Shown here piece after piece: positions 23,503 through 31,173 of a DNA stretch of 33,937 bases. The DNA comes from an uncultured Lachnospiraceae bacterium (GTDB lineage: Bacteria; Bacillota; Clostridia; Lachnospirales; Lachnospiraceae). The notes under the pieces were generated by a model, which was not told the DNA's origin, did no database searches, and was given only the letters and a program-made list of their open reading frames with translations. How positions within the stretch are numbered: position 1 is the stretch's first letter; each line of letters starts with the position of its first letter. The translations under genes were made by a program, and so were the position numbers. The DNA lies in NCBI GenBank assembly GCA_949949005.1, contig CATLHM010000001.1:257491-291427 (forward strand), written 5' to 3'.

Positions 23503-24564
23503 ATGAGATCGTTTGATTACAGCAGGCTCTATGAGAAAGCCTGGAACACAGATATATTAAACCTTGTTGCAAAAATTCACGAATGTAAAGGCAGACAAGA
23601 CTTATTCATCCGGCAAAAGCCGGTAGAATTGGATCGTCTTGTCGAGATTGCCAAAATACAGAGCACTGAAAGCTCCAATAAAATTGAGGGCATCGTCACA
23701 ACGAGTACTCGAATGAAACAGCTTTTTGAGGAGAAGACTACTCCAAGGAACCGTGATGAGGATGAAATCATGGGTTACAGGGATGTCCTGAATACGATTC
23801 ACGAGAGCAGCGAGTACATTCCTATCCGACCATCGTACATTCTTCAGTTGCACAGGGATCTTTTGAAGAGAGCTGGATTGTCATACGGTGGCCGCTTTAA
23901 AAATGTTCAGAACTACATTAATGAAACAAAGCCTGACGGAACTTTGGTAACCAGATTCACACCAATCGCTCCGTATGATACACCTGATGCGGTAGAGAAT
24001 CTGTGTAACGCCTATGAGGAGGTCAATGCAAATGAAAAAATTGATTCTTTGATACTCATTCCGACTTTTATTTGTGACTTCCTTTGTATCCATCCGTTTA
24101 ATGACGGTAATGGCAGGATGAGCAGATTGCTCATGCTGCTCCTTCTGTATAAGAATGGATATAGCGTGGGAAAATATATCAGTATTGAAAAACAGATAGA
24201 GAAAACGAAAGATCGTTATTATGACACCCTTGAAGAAGCTGATGCTGGGTGGCATGAAGAAGCAAACGATCCGACACCTTTTATCAGATATATGCTGCAG
24301 GTGATTTTGGCCTGTTATACAGAATTTGAAGAGCGAGTCGGACTCTTGACTGAAAGCAGAAGCGGTAGCACAGCATATGACATTGTTAAAAAATATACTG
24401 AAGAAAAAATCGGTAAGTTCACTGGGGTGGATGTCATTGCTCACTGTCCGGGCATAGGCAGATCTTCTGCACTGGCGGCTTTAAAAAAGCTTACTGAGGA
24501 GGGACTTATCATTAGAGAAGGAGCAGGCAGAAGTACATTTTACGTTCGTGCAGACAGTAAATGA
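23503..24564 (+). CDS. Fic family AMP-transferase with C-terminal winged helix
   Basis: The 353-residue protein has the Fic motif HPFNDGNGRMSR at residues 197-208, complete with catalytic histidine and the arginine that holds ATP. An N-terminal inhibitory helix motif SNKIEG (Ser58, Glu62, Gly63; S/TxxxE(G/N)) places it in the class II self-inhibited Fic proteins. The last 50 residues (GVDVIAHCPGIGRSSALAALKKLTEEGLIIREGAGRSTFYV) form a winged helix for DNA binding. The start ATG 23503 has AAGGAG seven bases upstream. Fic enzymes add AMP to hydroxyl groups of target proteins; the target is unknown. It is intact amid decayed neighbours, and six operator half-sites flank it. Confidence 0.92.
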   Translation: MRSFDYSRLYEKAWNTDILNLVAKIHECKGRQDLFIRQKPVELDRLVEIAKIQSTESSNKIEGIVTTSTRMKQLFEEKTTPRNRDEDEIMGYRDVLNTIHESSEYIPIRPSYILQLHRDLLKRAGLSYGGRFKNVQNYINETKPDGTLVTRFTPIAPYDTPDAVENLCNAYEEVNANEKIDSLILIPTFICDFLCIHPFNDGNGRMSRLLMLLLLYKNGYSVGKYISIEKQIEKTKDRYYDTLEEADAGWHEEANDPTPFIRYMLQVILACYTEFEERVGLLTESRSGSTAYDIVKKYTEEKIGKFTGVDVIAHCPGIGRSSALAALKKLTEEGLIIREGAGRSTFYVRADSK

Positions 24565-24598
24565 TTTTTGTCCGAAAATGCATTGATTTGGATGAAAA
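24565..24598 (+). promoter_or_regulatory. Downstream pair of Fic half-sites
   Basis: TTTTTGTCCG (24565-24574) starts right after the fic stop codon and TGGATGAAAA (24589-24598) follows in the opposite orientation. They repeat the upstream motif, but no promoter elements are seen here. Confidence 0.55.
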
Positions 24599-24628
24599 AA
24601 TGAAATTTTGGATATGTTTTCGCATACG

Positions 24629-24793
24629 GGTAACATCCATAGTGGCGTCTCAAGGCATGTGGAGACGGTGTGTTTATTGTCCAGACTTCACGCAGACCAA
24701 CATATCGAGGTTGAGCTTCAAATGGATGAGATGGATTTGACAGCAGCGGAGAGTAGGGCGATTTATGAGGAGATTAAGGAGTATGTGTTGGAT
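24629..24793 (+). pseudogene. C-terminal remnant of an RlmD-type methyltransferase
   Basis: About 55 codons (VSRHVETVCLLSRLHADQHIE, then VELQMDEMDLTAAESRAIYEE) match the C-terminal extension of some RlmD-type methyltransferases found in clostridial mobile elements. The catalytic part is missing. The frame runs on without a stop into the following DUF2284 gene, so one long frame (24608-25432) is in fact a chimera of two unrelated parts. Confidence 0.6.
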
Positions 24794-25432
24794 ATGGAGG
24801 ATACTATATTTTTAGAGAAAAAGAAGGTATTAACAAATAGAACAATTTTTGTCAAGGTAAAAGGGAAATTGTTCACTGACGTATCAATTTTTCATAATTA
24901 TTTTGAGGAAGACCGAATAGAAAAAGCGTGCAAGGAGGGGTGTCCTAATTATGGAAAAAAGTGGAGTTGTCCTCCATTTTCTAAATCGTTTTTAAGTCTT
25001 GAAAAAGATTATACATCAGCTTGTATGATTTGTTTTTCTACACAAATGGAATACTATGCGGACATAAAAAATAAGTATTTGGCAGTAAAAGCTGCCAATG
25101 TTACATTAAAATCACTTGTGGAAAAATGTGCCCGTGCTGTAGAAACATATACAGATGGATATTCTTTACTAAGCGGAAGTTGTAGATTGTGCAAATCTTG
25201 TCAATGTAAAATTAATCTTCCGTGTAAGCATCCAGAAAAAATGCGATATAGTATGGAAGCAACAGCGTTAAATGTTCAAAAACTGTGCGATGATTTTTTA
25301 AATCATCATTTATTATGGTATACAGATAAAGTGTTGCCGGAATATGCGAGTGCAGTAGCGTTAGTACTTTTTAATCAGCATTTAGAAATAGATCAGTTAT
25401 CTGATATTTTAAATGACATATTTTCTGAATAA
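24794..25432 (+). CDS. DUF2284 putative metal-binding protein
   Basis: The 212-residue soluble protein has the cysteine clusters of DUF2284: CKEGCPNYGKKWSCPPF near residue 48 and SCRLCKSCQCKINLPCKHPE near residue 135, followed by the YSMEATALNVQKLC stretch. These could bind a metal or Fe-S cluster, but no activity is established. The start ATG 24794 has AAGGAG about 12 bases upstream, which is long. The frame is open further upstream into the RlmD-tail remnant, so a fusion product starting at 24608 cannot be excluded. The region is clearly AT-rich compared with the core, in line with acquisition. Confidence 0.75.
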   Translation: MEDTIFLEKKKVLTNRTIFVKVKGKLFTDVSIFHNYFEEDRIEKACKEGCPNYGKKWSCPPFSKSFLSLEKDYTSACMICFSTQMEYYADIKNKYLAVKAANVTLKSLVEKCARAVETYTDGYSLLSGSCRLCKSCQCKINLPCKHPEKMRYSMEATALNVQKLCDDFLNHHLLWYTDKVLPEYASAVALVLFNQHLEIDQLSDILNDIFSE

Positions 25433-25489
25433 ATACGCATATTAGTGATGGCCGGATGAAAAATATATGATATTTTCGGAGTTTGCTGG

Positions 25490-25711
25490 CCAGGGCAAAC
25501 AACAATGACCTGAGAAACGGTATCCATGAAACAACGCAGTACCTTGAATTGTTTTTGCGCAATCTCCTCCTGAATGAGAAACATCGGCTTCATAGGCCTG
25601 AAGCCGACAAGATGTTCAGTGCTATTGGGTGAAATGGCAGAATACGGCGTCATAGAACCGGTGTCCGGACACGGAAAAGGCAAGTATCGCTTCCGGCAGC
25701 AGGAGGGGTGA
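25490..25711 (+). pseudogene. Second Fic-type gene, broken C-terminal part
   Basis: One frame reads NNDLRNGIHETTQYLELFLR and NLLLNEKHRLHRP up to a stop at 25630-25632. A second frame begins at ATG 25634 and reads MAEYGVIEPVSGHGKGKYRFR to the stop at 25709-25711. These are the helical C-terminal part and the final winged-helix wing of a Fic/DOC protein. The catalytic part is missing and the two pieces are joined by a deletion. Confidence 0.65.
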
Positions 25712-25733
25712 TGCGATGGGTAAAAAAGAACGG

Positions 25734-26555
25734 CTAGGGCGAATTTTTCCGAGAGACAATCAAAACAAACAGCAGGGACAAAATATTGGATAAGGTGATT
25801 CTCATTATCATCAATTCGTCTGCGCCTGCTTCTGTCACCGTATGCAGGGAATTGCTTATGAAATTGTTAAATAAATGTTCGGATGCACCGATCCAAAGCG
25901 TTCCGGATAATGCCGCGCACATCCCCCATTCATAGGCTAAAATTCCGGATAACAGGATATATCCTGTGCCCATAAAAACTGCCATGGCAATATTCACAGA
26001 ACCGTCGAGCACAGGATTGATTATGTTGGTAATATGCCATATTCCAAAAAGCAGAGCCTGTATGATGTTAGCTGTCTTTTGAGAATAGGATTGTCTGCCG
26101 ATTTTGCAAAACAGTCCTCGGAACAGCCCCTCTTCTGCAAAGACGTTTACGATGTTGCCAATCATGCACACGAGTACTGCTGCCAGGGAGGTGCCGGTAG
26201 TATGTGTCTGTGCAAGCGAAAAATTTGTGATATAAAATCGCAAAGACGGGTGTTTCCCCATCATAAGCAATACAATAAATTCTGTAGCGTAAGAAAGAAA
26301 AAAGGTGCTTATGCCAAGGGCAAGACCGTATTTCAAACCGGGAAATATCCCTTTTTTAGAAAATCCCAGATCGCTCCAATGGGACTGCAACAGATCTAAC
26401 GCAATCCATATGAGCAAAATGCAGCAGATTTTATGTAATATATTTTCGCCAACCCATGTTTGGTCGGTTTTTACAAAAACGATTTCTATGGTTCTGATCA
26501 CCATTAACAAAATAAACATCATACTGATAACACGTACCGTTTTTCTTTTTTCCAT
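25734..26555 (-). CDS. CPBP family intramembrane metalloprotease
   Basis: This 273-residue protein has about eight membrane helices and the three CPBP (CAAX protease / bacteriocin-processing) motifs: EEGLFRG with the paired glutamates and arginine, FGIWHITN with the catalytic histidine, and a final helix with the SEHLFNN segment. Such proteins often process peptides, protect against bacteriocins or regulate anti-sigma factors. The start at 26555 is chosen because AGAGG lies nine bases upstream; an in-frame ATG at 26576 has none. It is 38 nt downstream of a DUF3021 gene on the same strand, and probably part of a transcript starting at the LytTR gene. Confidence 0.88.
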   Translation of the reverse strand: MEKRKTVRVISMMFILLMVIRTIEIVFVKTDQTWVGENILHKICCILLIWIALDLLQSHWSDLGFSKKGIFPGLKYGLALGISTFFLSYATEFIVLLMMGKHPSLRFYITNFSLAQTHTTGTSLAAVLVCMIGNIVNVFAEEGLFRGLFCKIGRQSYSQKTANIIQALLFGIWHITNIINPVLDGSVNIAMAVFMGTGYILLSGILAYEWGMCAALSGTLWIGASEHLFNNFISNSLHTVTEAGADELMIMRITLSNILSLLFVLIVSRKNSP

Positions 26556-26593
26556 GTCTCTTTTCCTCTGGATCATTTTGAAAGTTGCCCATT

Positions 26594-26992
26594 TTAGTCC
26601 TGATTTTTATTCCGGCTCTCAATGAGTAAATTGATTTCTTTTGCTTCCTGTTTCATTTGTAACAAATTCAAAAAGAGTGAAATGAGATAGATCACGGCTC
26701 CCATGCAGACAAGCGGCAAAAACGGCAAACTCGTAAACCAATGGAACAATCGCCCAAACACCAGGAGTTCGCACACGATAAACGCGATTTCCAACCCTAT
26801 TTCAGTAAAAATGTTTCTTAACTCGAATCTTTTAATAAATATTATCCCTAAATGGGTAAGGATATTTACACCAAGAGCCTGAAACACTGTTTCCAGATAA
26901 ATACAGCTTGCATGGAAGGACAACGCAACAACGGAAAGCAGCAGTAAGGAAATTCCTGTTGTAGCCAAAATATTTACGATATTTTTTTTCAT
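26594..26992 (-). CDS. DUF3021 membrane protein
   Basis: The 132-residue protein has four hydrophobic segments and a charged C-terminal tail (KQEAKEINLLIESRNK). DUF3021 proteins are regularly encoded next to a LytTR regulator. Here its start overlaps the end of that gene by four bases (ATGA), the tight coupling expected of a regulator and its membrane partner. The partner is often thought to control the regulator's activity, which is inference. No catalytic residues are visible. Confidence 0.8.
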   Translation of the reverse strand: MKKNIVNILATTGISLLLLSVVALSFHASCIYLETVFQALGVNILTHLGIIFIKRFELRNIFTEIGLEIAFIVCELLVFGRLFHWFTSLPFLPLVCMGAVIYLISLFLNLLQMKQEAKEINLLIESRNKNQD

Positions 26993-27438
26993 ATTTCGTT
27001 GTCTCCTTCCAATGCTTTTTTTACTCCATTCAGATAATTGCGATTGATATTCACTTTTTCACCATTCTTCAAGGTTGCTTCCATTCTGCTATTGAAAAGA
27101 GGCCTGATGCTTTCCAGAGCGTTTATGTTTAAGATACACGATTTGCTGATTTGCACGAAGCCGTATGTTTGTAATTTGTCTTTGAGCTGGTATAACCGAA
27201 AATCTGTACGGTACACTGCGTTTTCAAGATATACAAAAGTCTTCTTGTCAACGCTCTCTATATAAAAAATGTCCAAAATATTTATCATTCTCTCTGTATG
27301 ATCACCGGCACATTTTATCTGCATATCAAATGACCGTAAAAAATTTATCATACGATGAACCTGCCTGTCCTTTTGGGCATATTTAATTATTACTTCTATT
27401 TCGTTACAGGATAAGTCCTGTTCTTCCTTAATTTTCAT
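26989..27438 (-). CDS. LytTR family transcriptional regulator
   Basis: The 149-residue protein carries a C-terminal LytTR DNA-binding domain: INILDIFYIESVDKKTFVYLENAVYRT, LKDKLQTYGFVQISKSCILNINALESI and LNGVKKALEGD are characteristic. There is no receiver domain, so it is the stand-alone type that pairs with a DUF3021 protein. The start at 27438 has AAAGGGG about eight bases upstream. It is divergent from the broken ABC transporter, which was probably its target. The 240 nt between the two are AT-rich with no confident operator or promoter. Confidence 0.87.
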   Translation of the reverse strand: MKIKEEQDLSCNEIEVIIKYAQKDRQVHRMINFLRSFDMQIKCAGDHTERMINILDIFYIESVDKKTFVYLENAVYRTDFRLYQLKDKLQTYGFVQISKSCILNINALESIRPLFNSRMEATLKNGEKVNINRNYLNGVKKALEGDNEI

Positions 27439-27689
27439 CTTGTCACCCCTTTAAAAGTTATAGCACAGTCTTTTGCTAAAAGAAACGTCCTTATAACTGA
27501 GATACATTTTCTTTTTACCAAAATGCAAATATTGCCCTTTTTATCCACTATATTCCATATGGTCGAGCGAATACAAAGTATTAACTGCAGAGGATAATTC
27601 ACTTGGCATAAGTATAAATAAATACCAATATAGTATATGCAAATATCAATTACCGGGAAATAAATCTAAGAAGAAATGGAGCGGGGGAA

Positions 27690-28239
27690 ATGGAAACAGG
27701 AGATTATGCCATTGATATACGGCACTTTTCAAAAAACTATGGAATGGGTAAAGGGGCATTTAATGGGATTTAGCAAACCCCAGTCCGGCATTGTCTGTAT
27801 AGAAGGAATGAAGTGCTGGAGTGAGCAGAAGCAAATTCAGAAAAAAGTAGGGTATCTTCCCGGGGAAATCGCTTTCCCCGATGATATGACAGGGACTGCC
27901 TATTTGAGGCTGATTGCGAAAATGCGGGGGATGCAGGATTTTTCCTATGCGGAAAGTCTTTTGGACAGGTTCGAAATGAATCCTGACATTCGACTTAGGA
28001 AAATGTCAAAAGGGATGAAGCAAAAAATCGGTATCGTATCGGCTTTTATGCATAATCCGGAGGTTTTGCTTTTAGACGAGCCAAGCAGCGGTTTGGATCC
28101 ACTGATGCAAAATGTTTTTATCGAACTGATCAGGGAAGAAAAGAAAAAAGGAAAAACGATTCTGCTGTCATCTCACATCTTTGATGAAGTTGAAAAGACC
28201 TGTGACAGGGTGGGGATGATTCTTTTATTGCATCCTTAG
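27690..28239 (+). pseudogene. ABC transporter ATPase, Walker A deleted and frameshifted
   Basis: The gene begins at ATG 27690 with GGAG eight bases upstream and reads METGDYAIDIRHFSKNYGMG, then hits TAG at 27771-27773. The rest continues in another frame from about 27757: LMGFSKPQSGIVCIEGMKCW, GYLPGEIAFPD, the signature MSKGMKQKIGIV, Walker B VLLLDEPSSGLDP and the switch LLSSHIFDE. The stretch that should carry Walker A (GPNGAGKTT) is absent, so a deletion removed it and shifted the frame. The 3' end is cut after DRVGMI and joined to permease sequence. It cannot bind ATP normally. Confidence 0.8.
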
Positions 28240-28646
28240 CGGCTATGTGGGGAGTTGTTTCGCTTACAGGGATTATAACAGCTCATATTGTCCAGCCGGA
28301 TGCGCTTGATATAAAAATATTTTTGATGTTGGATTTAGGGGTTTTTCTCTACCATTTGGCAATCAGCGGTGTCTGCTTTTGCGCTTCCTGTATATTTAAC
28401 AGTTCAAAATATTCCCTGATTTTTGGGGCAGGGATACCACTGTATTTTTTTGTGATAAACATGGTTATAAAATTGTCGGATGATTTGGAGTTTTTGAAAT
28501 ATGTTACATTAAATACGCTGTTCAATACAAGGAATATACTTTCGGGCAGCGGATATGGAAAAGAATTTCTGACTATGGGAATGCTTGCGGCAATGTTATA
28601 TGTGACTGGCATTGTATGGTTTCAAAAGAAGGACTTGCCATTGTAG
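28215..28646 (+). pseudogene. ABC transporter permease, N-terminal part deleted
   Basis: This frame carries four hydrophobic segments (MWGVVSLTGIITAH, LMLDLGVFLYHLAISGVCF, LIFGAGIPLYFFVINMVI, TMGMLAAMLYVTGIVWF) and ends in KKDLPL, the C-terminal half of an ABC-2 type permease. It has no start signal of its own, and its first codons are joined to the ATPase remnant. One deletion must have removed the end of the ATPase gene and the start of the permease gene. Confidence 0.75.
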
Positions 28647-28668
28647 AGAGCAATGAATAGGAGTACGT

Positions 28669-28770
28669 ATGAAAGGGAATAGTAACCTGATTGGGTGCAG
28701 AAAGGAAAGAAATATGGGGAAATTATTGGCGCTTATTATACTTTGGGCTTTAAAAAGTCTGGGGAAGTAA
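28669..28770 (+). CDS. Possible small peptide, 33 residues
   Basis: The frame starts at ATG 28669 with AGGAG five bases upstream. An internal ATG (28717) with AAAGGA upstream would give an 18-residue hydrophobic, basic-ended peptide, MGKLLALIILWALKSLGK. It could be a real membrane peptide or the relic of a longer gene. No homolog is recognised. Confidence 0.3.
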   Translation: MKGNSNLIGCRKERNMGKLLALIILWALKSLGK

Positions 28771-28774
28771 AGCC

Positions 28775-28803
28775 TTGATAAAAGTATGTATGAATACTAT
28801 AAT
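28775..28803 (+). promoter_or_regulatory. Promoter of marR gene
   Basis: TTGATA (28775-28780) and TATAAT (28798-28803) are 17 nt apart. AGTAT and ATACT half-sites lie around the -10 and may be an operator for the MarR protein. Confidence 0.7.
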
Positions 28804-28836
28804 AAGGTTTAGTATAATGGAACAGGAGGGATAACT

Positions 28837-29274
28837 ATGCCTACAGATGTACAGAAATTTTGGGGAGTATGGGGGCAGGCAAACGGGTTATACAGCGCTT
28901 GGGCGGCCTCAAAGAATATCAATTATTATCTGATGTTTGTTTTGTATGCTTTGGAAGGGCAAAAGGCAATGACACAGAAAAAAATCTGTTTCTGCACCGG
29001 GCTGACAAAACAAACGGTTAACAGCGTGATCCGCTCTTTGAAGGAAGATGGATATGTTGAGCTTACCCCAGGGATTGAGGACCGCCGGGAAAAACAGGTT
29101 ACGTTAACCGATAAGGGGATTGCCTATTCCAATGAATTGATAACGCCCTTGCGGGAGCAGGAACACCGTGTACTCCAGATCATGGGAAGCGACAGGGTGC
29201 AGCAAATGGTTGATAATATTACATTGTTCAATACGCTGCTTGAGAAGGAGATGGAGAAGGATATGTCAGATTGA
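28837..29274 (+). CDS. MarR family transcriptional regulator
   Basis: This 145-residue winged-helix protein has the HTH stretch MTQKKICFCTGLTKQTVNSVIRSLKEDGYV (about residues 46-75) and the wing with GIEDRREKQVTLTDKG. The start ATG 28837 has AGGAGG seven bases upstream. It is followed by a terminator-like hairpin and a MATE gene with a duplicated operator over its promoter, so a drug- or metabolite-sensing repressor of the pump is the likely role. The MarR pairing with the pump is context-based. Confidence 0.9.
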   Translation: MPTDVQKFWGVWGQANGLYSAWAASKNINYYLMFVLYALEGQKAMTQKKICFCTGLTKQTVNSVIRSLKEDGYVELTPGIEDRREKQVTLTDKGIAYSNELITPLREQEHRVLQIMGSDRVQQMVDNITLFNTLLEKEMEKDMSD

Positions 29275-29341
29275 TGCAGGAACATTGTCTATCACCATTT
29301 GATTTGCTTTAAATTAAATATTTTTTTACATAGTATGAATC

Positions 29342-29377
29342 ATACACCGCAAGCCATGGGCTTCGGTGTATTTTTTG
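29342..29377 (+). terminator. Terminator after marR
   Basis: TACACCG with CGGTGTA, and AAGCC with GGGCTT inside, form a stable stem-loop followed by TTTTTT. It would also be plausible on the opposite strand but no gene ends there. Confidence 0.8.
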
Positions 29378-29445
29378 TGCGCAGGGGCGCGTAAGGAAAA
29401 TAGCTGCCAGTATAGAGGCCGTAATCAAAAAAATTCAAATTCTTC

Positions 29446-29475
29446 TTGACAATTAGTATATATACGGACTATAAT
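29446..29475 (+). promoter_or_regulatory. Promoter of second MATE gene
   Basis: TTGACA (29446-29451) and TATAAT (29470-29475) are separated by 18 nt. The first operator copy covers the spacer. Confidence 0.8.
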
Positions 29476-29498
29476 GAATATAGTACATGTACGGACTA
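29454..29498 (+). promoter_or_regulatory. Duplicated 18-bp operator over MATE promoter
   Basis: TAGTATATATACGGACTA (29454-29471) and TAGTACATGTACGGACTA (29481-29498) match at 15 of 18 positions, 27 nt apart. Each is bounded by TAGT and ACTA. One lies in the promoter spacer, the other at the transcription start, as expected for a repressor. The MarR protein encoded upstream is the obvious candidate. Confidence 0.7.
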
Positions 29499-29547
29499 AT
29501 AACGAAAGCATTTTTTAGAAAAGAGGAGGGAAGGAGCAGTAAAACAA

Positions 29548-30852
29548 ATGCGTGACGTAAAAACTTTTTTTCAATATGTGATACCTTCTGTATTATCCTT
29601 TGCATTGTCAGGGGTTTACACAATTGTAGATGGATTCTTTATTGGAAACAGTATCGGTGATCTGGGGCTTTCGGCTGTGAATATCGCTTATCCGATTGTG
29701 GCAGTCATTCAGGCGCTGGGAACCGGGATCGGCATGGGCGGCGCCATTTATTATTCCATCAATAAGGCGGAAAAGAAAGAGGATCAGGCAAAAGAGTTTA
29801 CAGCGGGCGCTCTGTGGCTTCTGGCAATTTTCAGCATTATTCTGACATTTTCCATCTTCTTTTTGAACGGCGCTTTTTTAAGGCTGCTGGGGGCAAGCGG
29901 ACAGCTTCTTTCTTTGGGGGAGGAATATATTGCTGTGATTGCCATAGGGGCAGCCCTGCAGGTAATCGGCACGGGGCTGGTTCCTTTCATCCGTAATCAG
30001 GGCGGTTCCTTTTATGCAATGGTTTCCATGATTGCAGGGTTTGTTACCAATATCATTTTGGATTATGTGTTTGTATGGGTGCTGGAACAGGGCGTCGCCG
30101 GCGCGGCATGGGCGACCATTATCGGGCAGGGCGTTACCATGCTGATTGCATTGGTTTATTTATTGAGGAAAAAGCAGTTTACACTCAGGATTCCTCTCTC
30201 AAAAATGGGGGCGGTATCGGCTTCCGTAATCAAAATCGGGATTGCGCCTTTTGGCCTTGCCATGTCGCCTAATATCTCCTTGATTATTATCAACCGTTTT
30301 TCGGTTTCCTATGGAGGAGATGCTGCCATCGCCACGTATGCGTGCATTGCCTATGTCATCTGTATTATTTACCTGATTTTGCAGGGAGTGGGGGACGGGA
30401 GCCAGCCGCTGATCAGTCAGTGTTATGGTGAAAGAAATTGGAGTGATTTGAAATATGTGCGGAAATTAGCTTTTGGGTTTGCATTTGCTCTGTCTGCCTG
30501 CGGCTGCATCATTATGTATCTGACGAAGGGAAGTCTCGGAGTATTATTTGGGGCATCCAGTGAAGTCAATGCTGAGATTGCCAAAATCATGCCTGTATTT
30601 CTGGTTTCCGTGCCTTTTGTGGCGATTCTGCGTATCACCACAGCGAGCTTTTATGCAACGGAAAAAAGCGTATTTTCTTATATCCTGACCTTTATAGAAC
30701 CGGTGTTTATGTTAGTTCTGATGCTAATTCTGCCGCCTTTGTTCGGCGGACAGATTATGATCTGGTGGAGTACGGTTTTTGCAAGGATTTTGTCCGCACT
30801 TTTGGCCTTGGTTTTGAAACGGCGTGTGGATAAGCGGGAACTGTGTTCATGA
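29548..30852 (+). CDS. MATE family efflux transporter
   Basis: The 434-residue protein has about twelve membrane helices. SVLSFALSGVYTIVDGFFIGNSIG and AVIQALGTGIGMGGAIYYSINKAEKK are typical of MATE transporters; it is more similar in style to the DinF/NorM-like branch with GNSIGDLGLSAVNIAYP than to the MATE gene at 5288. The start ATG 29548 has GGAGG about 15 bases and GGAG about ten bases upstream. It is transcribed alone under a duplicated operator and ends before a strong terminator. The substrate is unknown. Confidence 0.92.
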   Translation: MRDVKTFFQYVIPSVLSFALSGVYTIVDGFFIGNSIGDLGLSAVNIAYPIVAVIQALGTGIGMGGAIYYSINKAEKKEDQAKEFTAGALWLLAIFSIILTFSIFFLNGAFLRLLGASGQLLSLGEEYIAVIAIGAALQVIGTGLVPFIRNQGGSFYAMVSMIAGFVTNIILDYVFVWVLEQGVAGAAWATIIGQGVTMLIALVYLLRKKQFTLRIPLSKMGAVSASVIKIGIAPFGLAMSPNISLIIINRFSVSYGGDAAIATYACIAYVICIIYLILQGVGDGSQPLISQCYGERNWSDLKYVRKLAFGFAFALSACGCIIMYLTKGSLGVLFGASSEVNAEIAKIMPVFLVSVPFVAILRITTASFYATEKSVFSYILTFIEPVFMLVLMLILPPLFGGQIMIWWSTVFARILSALLALVLKRRVDKRELCS

Positions 30853-30913
30853 AAAATTGTTTAAGCAGAGGAAGGATGGAAGAAAAATGTCGGACAATGG
30901 CAGGGAGCAATGT

Positions 30914-30953
30914 AGTGTGCGGTGGAAAGAGCAAGTTTGCCGCACACTTTTTT
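30914..30953 (+). terminator. Terminator after second MATE gene
   Basis: AGTGTGCGG (30914-30922) pairs perfectly with CCGCACACT (30940-30948), followed by six T residues. Confidence 0.85.
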
Positions 30954-31020
30954 ATATCCCCGAACCGTGATCAGATGCTCCGGGAAAATCCTATAGAATT
31001 GTGTATAGGTATGTGCTAGA

Positions 31021-31173
31021 ATGATTGTGCCGGGAAATATCATAGAAGTGGAATTCGGAAAACCGAAAATAATGAAAGCCGGGGAAGCGCTTGAGGAAGC
31101 TCTCTGTTTTGGAATTTTGAAGAGGAGGACTTGGAATGAAAAAACCGTTGCCAATCGGTGTGGAAAATTTTGA
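31021..31173 (+). CDS. Possible small protein overlapping next gene
   Basis: The 50-codon frame ([20 protein letters not shown] and [15 protein letters not shown] are visible parts) has a normal-looking composition but no good ribosome binding site and it overlaps the next gene by 38 nt. It might be a leader peptide or the remnant of a gene. Support is weak. Confidence 0.25.
   Translation: MIVPGNIIEVEFGKPKIMKAGEALEEALCFGILKRRTWNEKTVANRCGKF

Noticed and set aside
24565..24598. A second promoter after fic
   Set aside because: The half-sites are there but no -35/-10 pair was found.
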